64,000 nt of DNA from contig OX291553.1 of NCBI GenBank assembly GCA_946406115.1, forward strand, positions 4,965,001 to 5,029,000, written 5' to 3'. Below, in pieces: positions 55,483 through 64,000 of the stretch. The notes under the pieces were generated by a model that searched no databases, had not been told where the DNA came from, and saw only the letters and a list, made by a program, of their open reading frames with translations. How positions within the stretch are numbered: the first letter of the stretch is position 1; each line of letters begins with the position of its first letter. A program made the position numbers and the translations under genes. This stretch comes from Apoda limacodes. Its lineage: Eukaryota > Arthropoda > Insecta > Lepidoptera > Limacodidae.

Positions 55483-56400
55483 CATGAAACATTGAGAATA
55501 CTGAATGTGAATGATGTTATTTTTAACTGATTTATGAAAAAACTTTCCGCTATTGAATTGTAAATTAATTACAAACAAAATCCTTTAGAAACTCAAATTG
55601 TAAGAATTAATTATATTCAAGAGTTTACAAAGCGTTTTGTTACAGCAACGTTTACTCGGAAGCTACAATTAACTTAAGCTCCTACGGAGAAACATCTTAT
55701 GTTTTTTTTTATTTTGTCGAAGAAATGAAAGTCAAAATGATTTAAAACCTTTTATCAACGTTATTATATGGTGAAAAATTTATATTTTTTTTATTCACGA
55801 CAGCATGTTTTTAGTGTCGACAAAATATCAATATTGATTTTACAACCCAATTAATATATATTAGTGAAAATCTGTTTGTTTGTTACTGCTTAGCGGCACT
55901 GCAGAGCAACTAATTAAGCTGTTTTTAGCACAGAGTAACAATCTCTGTGATGAATCTAAAACGGGATGGACAAAGCCTATGTCAAAAAAAATGGGTACTC
56001 ATATGAAAGGTTATAACGGAACGACCGTTTCCGGTGGTCCGTCTCCGGTAAAGGACCGGATGATGTAGGAAACAGTGGAAGTTTCGAGGCATCCTTTCTT
56101 AGGTCCATTACCAGATCCGTGATTCAAAATCAAAATTAGAAATCAAAAGAGTCTGGATATCTTTTGACAAGAGAGTTGTCATGATTCTGCTTTGCGTTCA
56201 CTTTCTGTACGGACATAGAAAATTTCTATATTAATTTTTATTTGGAAATAAATACTTCTTCTAAAAGTAAAGCGTCATATCTGTGACGACGCCTTAATAT
56301 TCTGCTACTGGATTGTGGAAAAACCGGAGTTATATTAGGTAGTTAATGTACCTATATTCTTGTTACTGTGTTGTGATAGTGTGTAAAAGAGGTGCGTACT
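55483..56400. other. No recognised gene
   Basis: AT-rich. A 62-codon plus frame (55880-56068) shows no domain. Confidence 0.45.
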
Positions 56401-56414
56401 AATTCTATACTCAT

Positions 56415-56830
56415 TTAAATCTAGCACGATGGTTTTTCCGTGGGGGTTTTCATCATCCATCTTCGGATACAAACCCTACTCTTCGCGTCTAAGGCAAAGG
56501 CCAGCGCGTCACTTAAGACTCCAAATCCTCGGCCTGCCCGGAGTCTCTTGTACTCCAAGTCCTCGGCCTGTGCGGTAGTGGTGCTGTCTTGAACACCGCT
56601 ACACACCAAGGCTACGGGGCAAACTGCGCTCACGTACAATCTTGCACTGTGCCAGCCACGTGCGGCCTTACCTTGTGACTGCCTCGGGCGGCATATTTCA
56701 CTACTGTACACATGTTGATAGGCCACTTAAATTCAGTCCCGTCCGCCTCTACTGGCTACGGAAGCGGTGACCTGAGCGTCTTCAACGGGCTAGACTTCGG
56801 TTCGGGCTCTAGGCCGAAAAACCATAATTG
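56415..56830 (-). repeat. GC-rich block, probable retroelement piece
   Basis: About 400 bp much richer in GC than its surroundings, with a 101-codon minus frame (56421-56726) and an internal near-duplicate (AGGCCGAGGACTTGGAGTAC / AGGCCGAGGATTTGGAGTC). The peptide ends in a basic segment but matches no domain I can name. Composition and sharp edges suggest an inserted retroelement fragment rather than a host gene. Confidence 0.4.
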
Positions 56831-57049
56831 TATAAGATCCCTAATAAAGACTTGAAAACTACACACTTTAAAACTCTGTGTAGGCAGGCTTGCGTTTTCT
56901 GTATTTCTACTTATTAAGGTAGTCCTATATGACTGTAAAATAGGTAGCTGCTGTGTAGATATTTTAAAGGATAAGTATCACCTTATGTGATTAGGATTTA
57001 TTGTTCATTAAAGTCTGTTACGATAAAAGTGAAAGAGTATACACTAATA

Positions 57050-57185
57050 ACCTGCCTTACCTTTGAAAAGTGTTTCTTTACCGACCTCTGAACTCCCTCT
57101 ACCTGAACTCCTATCTTCTTTGCACCTAGCCGGTGCATTCGGTAAGAGGGCACTACTTCTATAACCTGTCCTGTTATCAGGTACG
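57050..57185 (-). other. Small open segment with donor-like end
   Basis: The minus strand gives YRSSALLPNAPARCKEDRSS followed by GRGSSEVGKETLF and a consensus donor AAAG|GTAAGG. Ser- and Arg-rich. I suspect a dispersed repeat near the GC-rich block rather than an exon. Confidence 0.3.
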
Positions 57186-57649
57186 TGAATTATTTTTGTC
57201 AAATTTATTCAAAAGTTAAATTTTTGTAAGAACATAATGATTTACTATTACAACGTAATATGAGCTCTACAAAACACTATCGAATGCGGCGGCTTTATTG
57301 TTTGATGTGCCAACGACGACGCCTAACAGGCATGTTTTTATATTGAAAACTCCCCAATAACAAATTCAATTCAATTCAAAATCGTTTTATTCCAATGGGT
57401 TTCTAAGAACAATTTCAAATCGTCAAGTGAATTAATAACAACTAGCCTTACAAACTAATTACAATACTGTTTTATTGCCTGCGTCTAAAAATAAAATAAA
57501 ATTAAAATAAAAAAGGTAATTAGTAAGAGTGGCTTGTAATTAAATTACAATTGTCTTAGCATCAGATGGAAAACATATTTTGTTAAAACGGCTTCTAGAA
57601 CATAGTAATTTCCTTAGGCGTAATATACAACGCTACTTTGGGTTAGTTG

Positions 57650-57832
57650 TCACTATAGTGCCGATTGCAGTTCATTCTCGGTTCAATCTTGGTCGGATAA
57701 GACATTATTTACTAATAAGTAGGTATGAGTGCATTGATACTATCCCTGACAGCCAAGCTCCGGTCAAAGCCCACTCTAGTATAGTGAATATTATTACCGG
57801 ACCGAAAAAGAACTGTGATCGGCACTATAGTG
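57650..57832. mobile_element. Short inverted-repeat element (MITE-like), 183 bp
   Basis: CACTATAGTGCCGATTGCAG at the left and its inverse CTGTGATCGGCACTATAGTG at the right pair at about 21 of 23 positions. Flanking TTCTCGGTTC / GGACCGAAAAAG are loosely inverted too. The outer CACTATAGTG is itself a palindrome. It lies within a 112-codon plus frame (57580-57918) that I therefore do not call a gene. Confidence 0.6.
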
Positions 57833-57964
57833 TAGATCTGCACTTACTCAAATATACAACCTGTGACATAGAAGTCAGGCCGGAACGGTCGGGCCGCAGC
57901 GTGCTGCTGTATAAATGACGAACCGATAAGATTCCCATTTATAAATAAATTATAAATAAATAAA

Positions 57965-58120
57965 TAAATACTTTTGGTCATTACACACAGCGCCGTCTGG
58001 CCCCAAAGTAAGCAAAGCTTGTGTTACGGATACAAATACATATAAATAACTTTTTTTTTTTGTAAATACATACATATCATACCCAGACTAAAGACAAACA
58101 CAAATGCTTATTACAAAAAT
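57965..58120 (-). repeat. tRNA-headed SINE, copy 4 (tail only)
   Basis: Inverted tail: ACACAGCGCCGTCTGGCCCC, AAAGCTTGTGTTACGGATAC, AAATACATATAAATAAC, poly-T, then CCAGACTAAAGACAAACACA. It lacks the tRNA-like head. Confidence 0.75.
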
Positions 58121-58329
58121 GTTTATTTATAGACTAATATGCTTTTCAAATATATTCAACCACCAGTGGTTTGTTTTTTGTAGATAAAAAAACAGTAAGG
58201 GATTAATCAATGGTACGGTAGTTGCTGCCGGATATCTTTTTATGTATTTTTAGTTTCGGCCATTTATTAATTTCAATTGTAACAGCATTGCTCTTTGGTG
58301 CACTACAATCATGTTTAAATTTGTATCTT

Positions 58330-58510
58330 GATGTATAATATAATTGACTTAGACGATGCTGGCGCAGGTCCAACTAGTAGCGATCGCGAACTAGGAACAA
58401 GAGAGACGTCTGTGTCAGCTCAATTTGATATTCGATTTTTAAATAAGAAAGAGGAACCAAAAAGTACTGATCCAGACATTGTTGTTTCTTTATTTTATAT
58501 AGATGAATAA
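58330..58510 (+). other. 60-codon open frame, possible terminal exon
   Basis: MMYNIIDLDDAGAGPTSSDR to the stop at about 58508. The part after ATTGACTTAG (an acceptor-like site at about 58351) is acidic, polar and coding-like (DDAGAGPTSSDRELGTRETS). No homologue comes to mind. Weak. Confidence 0.25.
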
Positions 58511-61480
58511 TATTAAGGTTTGAATTAAAAAATACAAACATTTGTTGTTATTACTTTAGAAATAGAACACTCAATGTACCATACTTACATACCTACATAG
58601 CAAATTCTTAGCGCGTTTTTTGTTTGAAATACAAAAAACACTCCAGCAATGTTGAATGGAAAACCATACTAGGATGTCTACATATATAAAATCTTTTTAT
58701 CTCATTACTTTTTTTAGAAAGCAATCAGCGGAAATGGAAAATGAATGTCTGTAACAATTAAGTCGTTGTCTACTATCTGCATTATATATATCTAACTATA
58801 TATCATAACTATATTAATACCGATACTCTCAATATTTAACTTGGTTTAAAATTATTTCAATGAGATATTTTTTTAAATTACGTACGTTTCAAATTATTAG
58901 TTAATTTGTTTTATCCTATTACCCCTCTTCCTATGAATTAACTGCCTACAAAAATGAGAGAGTTTACAAAAACTTTAGAGCTTAACTGAGTAACGAAATA
59001 AGACTCCTTAATTAATCTTTTAATAAACTAATAACATAATAAATTAATATTATGTTGACTTTTCTTTCTGTACTTTTGTGTTTTTAAAGTATCATTTCGT
59101 TTAAAAAATAATTTGCTTGCTCTTTCGAGCGCTAGACAAAAGCTTAGACTTCTACGCCACTACAGACTACTATACGAGTGTGTTACGTTATCGTATGTAA
59201 AAAACTGATACTGTTATTTATTATATCAAGATTAAGACGTCACATTGTCAAATGCACACGGATGTACCTATATAAATATAAGTAATGTAGTGATTTAGTA
59301 ACAGCTTGCAAGATTTAAAATTCTTAAAACTTAATCACTCCGCCAAGGATGCAGAGGTCAGGTACATATTTTTTGTCGTCCCTTGTCAAATTGGTCACAA
59401 CTCGAGGTTTATACTCGAAATCCTAATTGTTGACAGGTGTTCGGTCCTGAGACAATGTCGCCATGGCTTGCGTCACTATTCCGCCAAACTAAAGAGCGAG
59501 AAAGATGTACAAGTGCGTACGGGATAGGTGATTCACGTAAGGGAGAAATTTCGCATGATCATAAAAAAAAGAGATTCAGGAACTTACATAAGTCCGAATA
59601 CCACTAACGTATTATTGAGAGTTACAGTTTTTCTCCAACACTAGGGTGCGCAGACGCAATGCAGAAAGAAAACTGTGTCTAAGGCAGTCAAGATTTTACT
59701 AGAACAAGAGTAACACGTAGTACGTGCAATTTGGAGCTATAATATAAGCTGGTTGTGAGAAAGTGAAACAGCCAATTTCGGCAACGGTTCGCAGTGTTCG
59801 CCCTACGAGTTAATTATCTTAAATATTCTATTGACTTACGTAAATTTAGTACAATTGCAACAGCGTTATTATGTTTTGTGTACTTATATTGTTTAATCCC
59901 AGCAGCTGTTATTTTACACCAGGCTCTGGGATCCCATCCTATCCCGTTATTAGCTAACGTAATCCGATTGGTACTTACTGTTGTTTGAACAGAATCTTAG
60001 TATTTGCTTCTAAGTACCATATTTTGCAGACTGTATAGTAACTTTCCATAATAGCACGTTGTAGAATTCTGGATATTATCTTCGGAGATTATATCCAAGA
60101 TTTGAGAGAATGACTGAAACTACCATCTTTTTAGTCAAGGGCAAGTTTTGTTTCTTGATCTCCGAAGTATCTGCTTACTGCAGGGAACAAGAACCGATAC
60201 TTTAGTGACAAGGGGTTGCTATTATATTTACGAAATACGCTCCGACAAACATTAATCTATCTTTATTTACAGCATTTAACCTCTTTTATGTTCCAAATAT
60301 ATACACTTTATCTTATCAATTCCGAGCACGGACAAGCGAACAGAGATACTAAGGCAGACAACACGCGATGCAACGGCTAAGCGAGATTCCTAAAGGTGAT
60401 ATTGACGAACGTGCACGAGATATACAGCGTGTACAAAAAAAATATTGCTGTGTTTGGTAATACTTTTCTGTAACTAATAGAACTATTAAATAAAACATCA
60501 CATCATACTACATGCCTTTTACTAAGCTATAGGGTAGGGATAGGTTGGGTCGGCACACCACATCACACAACCAAAGGCAAACTGCAGTGTCACTGGCGGT
60601 GACTCGATATATTAATCGATATATTATTAGAATAAAATGGACGCGCACTCAAATATATTACTATATTAATAGTCATTTCAGCAACATGTATCGAAGTATG
60701 TATTTGCAGCATTGAAACATGAGCAAGCTGTATTGAAAAGTGAAATGTTCACAATCTCGCTATAATTATATGGCGTTGATTAATGATAGAAACTAGATAC
60801 TGATTTTGACACGTAAATGGCGCTTTGTCTCTCACAATTATTTTAATCTTTATAACACTCCTGATGTGCTATTGTAAACTATCACTCATGTCAAAAGGTA
60901 CCCATGTTCCTTAAAATTGCATGAATATCTATTTCTCTACTATTACAAGCTAATATAAAAGCTTTTACTCATTTCTTAACATCTTGAATATTAAAAATAT
61001 ACTTGAAGATAAATTAACTAACAAACTTTTGTTGGTACTTAAGATCTCCTAAATACCAGTCAGATCTTAAATATTATAATCAGTTTTCGGCTGGTATTCA
61101 AACTTTTCCCGGTGTAAGTAGTCCCTTAGTAAACACGACGTGTTCTAACAAGTAATTTATTGCTTCAGATAACTTCAAACACGCTTAGTACCAAAAGCTC
61201 GGATTACGTGAACATCAAATGAGATGGCATTTTATTTTTAATTAGTACTAATTAAACTTACACTTTCTGTAGGTATAACATTGTAATTTTAAATTTATTT
61301 CGTATGTTAGAAATATCAAGATACGTAAATCAAGTCAAATAGAAAAAAAACACTATTCCTTACACTGCAAGGTAGAACGTGACCTGATTATATCCCAAGT
61401 AACTAAAAAAGGTATAATTTCTATGTTGATGGACAGGTCCGACGGGTACTGGTTTTTCGGCGCCTTTGTTACCACGAAGC
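58511..61480. other. No recognised gene; one small hairpin
   Basis: Nearly 3 kb of AT-rich DNA. GGATATTATCT (60071) and AGATTATATCC (60086) form a stem with one mismatch around TCGG. Short frames at 59306-59527 and 59794-59988 show no motif. Confidence 0.45.
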
Positions 61481-61484
61481 TGGA

Positions 61485-61690
61485 AAAAGTGCTAATGGCC
61501 CGCCTGATAGTGTCCCGGTCACCGCAGTCTATGGACGCTTGCAACTCCTCGGGCATTTCTTGCACGTTTTGGAACCTTTAAAAATCTAATATCTTCTTTC
61601 TTGAAGATATTCTATAATAAAGAGAAAACCTTGGCAGAAAGCTTAAACCATTTAGGTTCTAAAGTGTGAGGATGAATTCCCGGCCGATGG
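61485..61690 (-). mobile_element. LINE 3' end, diverged
   Basis: Minus strand: WFKLSAKVFS and stop (about 61655), then a UTR with ATAGACTGCGGTGACCGGGA and CGGGCCATTAGCA. It corresponds to the ORF end and 3' UTR of the 12466-12720 copy. Frames called on this strand (61353-61803) derive from it. Confidence 0.7.
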
Positions 61691-61854
61691 CGAGCGGTGC
61701 GATGGAAGAAAGTATGAATATGTATTGAATCGGACCAAGTTTTCTCGTCCCCAGTCAGAGACCTTGGGCAGAGTGATCTCGATTTGTGACACAAGTTCTT
61801 CACGTTTTTCCTTCACAACAGTACCAGTAAACAAATGGGTCATTACCTGACTCC

Positions 61855-62010
61855 TGAATCAAGGGGAGTGGGTTAGATTCCCGCACAAGACAAACATTTA
61901 TGGGATGAACATTATTTTGTGTTTGTCTTGTTACTGGGTGCTTTCTTTTATACATACATATGTATGTTTTGACTAAAAATGCATATATATATATATATAT
62001 ATTTAATATA
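61855..62010 (+). repeat. tRNA-headed SINE, copy 5, ending in TA run
   Basis: GTGGGTTAGATTCCCGCACA (B box), AGACAAACATTTATGGGATG, TTTGTGTTTGTCTTG, TACATACATATGTATG and (AT)n at 61982-62002. The upstream A box is not convincing. Confidence 0.7.
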
Positions 62011-62430
62011 CAAGTCGAAAATGACGCTTTGGTTTAAATAGCCATATTGAGCAAAGGGAATAGAAAACCACTGACAATGTCTTCCCATACACAAATATAT
62101 AAAAAGGAAGGGTCAACGTTTTGTTACAGATGAAAAATAGTATTCCAGCTCAGTGGATTTCTTACGACAATTAATCTTTTCGCAGCCCTATTGTTGGTGG
62201 CAATGAAGAAATCATTAAATGCGTTCTTGGCTTTAATACGAATTATTATTATACCCTTAGTTAGATTTACGGTTCTTAGAACAGATATTATGAAATTAAC
62301 TTTATTTACGAGTAAAAGTCTGAAAACAAACTGGAAGGGTGCGAAATATCTCTATCAATACATTTTTTTTTAAATTAAATATATTCTATAAGAATTATCA
62401 GGGAAAATTAACAGGGGTTACGATTTAACT
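62011..62430. other. No recognised feature
   Basis: AT-rich, one 60-codon frame (62191-62373) without motif. Confidence 0.5.
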
Positions 62431-62434
62431 TCGC

Positions 62435-62625
62435 GTCCTGACAGGCAAAGGTTCGAGCATGGCGTGTACCATAATGCACTCCTTTGGCTTTTCGATAAAG
62501 GAAAAACTTTGTCATGTAATCGGGTACGCACTGGATTCGCGTGTGGTAGGTACATGTCTTAAAATCACCCTGGGTGAGGGTAGGCCGCTTCCCAACAGAG
62601 GGAACGTATGAGGCTGGTTAGAATG
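62435..62625 (+). repeat. tRNA-like repeat with B box
   Basis: GCGTCCTGACAGGCAAAGGT, TCGAGCATGGCGTGTACCA: GGTTCGAGCATGG is B-box-like. The first 60 bp match 37225-37290 (AAGGTTCG.GC.CGGCGT.T.CCA). The downstream part (CACCCTGGGTGAGGGTAGG) is GC-richer. Confidence 0.5.
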
Positions 62626-62890
62626 ATAAATTGCAAAATGAAGATCAGCGCTTTTAATATTCGCGTTTGATAGTCGACGAACAATATTGGCATCATATCA
62701 CTTACAAATTTATTTTTTTAGTTAAATTTTAATTATATCTAATCATTGCTTTTAAATTATAATTTTTTATTAGTGTTGTTTTATAAACAGCTTGCGAGGC
62801 TTACCCGCGTTCGAAGATTTTTATACCTTACTGACGGTATAAGTGCGCGCTGTTTACCCAACTCAGTGATCGACGGGAGCTTGCCAATGG

Positions 62891-63296
62891 TGCCTGTTCG
62901 GGAAAGATTTATTACTCATCAGTCGGACCGGCGTGACAAGTTAAATAGGATTGTCGCGCCTTCTCTGTGTGCACCGGCGCACTTATAATATTTGATAAGT
63001 CGCGGCTGCGTACGTTTGTTTTTTGAGGTAATTTTATATTAAATGGATAAAAGACAGTGAACAGAGAAACACAAAACAGACATATACACAAACCCATTAC
63101 ACCCCATTTAACACAAGTTTATCAAAAACCGTAAGTACGACCTTATTTTTCTTAAGGACTACGTGTGGCCTAGTTTTAGAAACCAGTCTTTGGTAGCAGA
63201 GCGTGGCGCCAGTCCACACAGGGTAAGCGCGACAATCCTATTTAACTTGTCACGCCGGTCCGATCGATAAGTAATAAATCTTTCCCGAACAGTGCC
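62891..63296. mobile_element. Foldback/MITE-like element with about 95-bp inverted arms
   Basis: Left arm 62891-62981 and right arm 63201-63296 are inverted copies, including a perfect 33-bp core (GCGACAATCCTATTTAACTT GTCACGCCGGTCC on the right). Both outer ends carry TGTTCGGGAAAGATTTATTA. The 219-bp centre has no domain. No terminal target duplication is obvious. Confidence 0.75.
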
Positions 63297-63838
63297 TATG
63301 CCACTAAGGTGAGTCCCGCTTTTTACTTATTGAGGTCCAACACGCCTGCGAAACGTCAGTTTAGGCTTTCTGTAGATTTTAACTAATGCACTTTTTATTT
63401 CTACAAAAAAAAATGCTGAAATCGGTATAATATAAGTAGAAAAGGTTAGTATATTGCGAGAACAAAGTAAACGTCTGTAAGGGTTGCTCTTTAAATTTAC
63501 GTATCAGTTGATTCCTGAGAAGTTTATTTTGTATTTCAATAAACGTTTAGGTACTTTTTTATTTTGTTGTAATAAATAACTGTGATTGGTGTTTTCTTTG
63601 AAAACCTTGTTTTATTATAAATTTATATACCTACTTTACATACTTATCCTTAGAAAATTTGGACATAAGTAGGTATATTTTTGCCTACAGGTTGTAATTT
63701 ATATACGTACGCCTCTAAAACGTATGATAAGGCGTTGTGTACATCTGAAATAGATTAGTCTAATAATATTAAACTATTTAAGTATGAATTTTAAGTCTGA
63801 AAATGCAAACTGTAATATCAATGAGCCAGTTGGCATTT
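63297..63838. other. No recognised feature
   Basis: AT-rich, nothing supported. Confidence 0.5.
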
Positions 63839-63840
63839 TA

Positions 63841-63903
63841 CCTCGAAGGCTCAGTTGGCAGAGCACTTTCACAGATTGCATTTTCAAGTTCTGGCTTGAG
63901 GTT
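63841..63903 (+). other. Degenerate tRNA-like sequence
   Basis: CCTCGAAGGCTCAGTTGGCA GAGC: a good D arm (GCTC/GAGC) and A box. CAAGTTCTGGCTTG gives a 4-bp T stem, and CCTCGA pairs with TTGAGG, but the anticodon stem does not pair and the T arm overlaps the acceptor strand. Probably a tRNA pseudogene or SINE head rather than a working tRNA. Confidence 0.35.
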
Positions 63904-64000
63904 AATCTTTTGACAGTTTTTTTACTATGAAATGAACATTTTTTGATATGACATTGTTATACGCGCCTATTAAAGCTACCAGCGATGCGTTTATTGTAGG

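Noticed and set aside
57580..57918. 112-codon plus-strand frame
   Set aside because: More than half of it is the short inverted-repeat element at 57650-57832; no domain.
62746..62988. 80-codon plus-strand frame
   Set aside because: Its end is the left arm of the inverted element at 62891-63296, and the start lies in low-complexity DNA.

Overview
The window reads as animal, almost certainly insect and most likely moth or butterfly (Lepidoptera), nuclear DNA. It is very AT-rich, has intron-bearing coding sequence, and has no operons, bacterial gene spacing, rRNA, CRISPR array or intact tRNA. It is packed with the repeat types known from lepidopteran genomes: tRNA-headed SINEs, 5'-truncated LINE tails ending in oligo-A, Helitrons starting TCTATATATA and ending CTAG, mariner and copia relics, and an errantivirus-like remnant. 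Family names rest on motifs read by eye, not on a database search.

Layout. 1-10 kb: mostly featureless AT-rich DNA with an old RTE-like LINE piece (minus, ~2.26-2.6 kb), a two-copy unnamed repeat (0.8 and 4.4 kb), a 42-bp tandem duplication, and a longer LINE relic with reverse-transcriptase motifs (6.85-8.31 kb). 10-17.4 kb: a transposon graveyard holding a non-autonomous Helitron carrying a nested SINE, a tRNA-type SINE, a LINE 3' end, a second Helitron 5' end, a copia pol fragment with its 3' LTR, a mariner relic split by a LINE tail with a visible CTAT target duplication, and an RTE-like fragment. 17.4-43.4 kb: long stretches without recognisable genes, with SINEs, minisatellites, a 293-bp near-perfect palindrome at 26.2-26.5 kb, and scattered repeat pairs.

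43.8-48.3 kb (minus strand) holds the one substantial gene. It is a six-exon P-element/THAP9-like transposase with a complete THAP zinc-finger domain split over exons 1-2, a linker built from short symmetrical phase-1 exons (two look duplicated), and a long exon with the RNase H-like catalytic core. Two one-base homopolymer length differences break the frame of the last exon, while the rest is open for about 1000 codons. Its intron 2 carries a SINE, and upstream of its start lies a broken env-like remnant of an endogenous insect retroelement (48.6-49.7 kb), with a polypurine tract and an LTR edge.

50-64 kb: LINE ends, one convincing isolated host-like exon (minus, 52.13-52.22 kb), a tandem duplication carrying strong splice signals (53.6-54.3 kb), several inverted-repeat elements (54.7-55.5, 57.65-57.83, 62.89-63.30 kb), a GC-rich repeat-like block (56.4-56.8 kb), further SINE copies and a degenerate tRNA-like sequence. 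Apart from the P-like gene and possibly the isolated exon, nothing here looks like a working gene set; the window is mainly intergenic or intronic DNA shaped by transposition.
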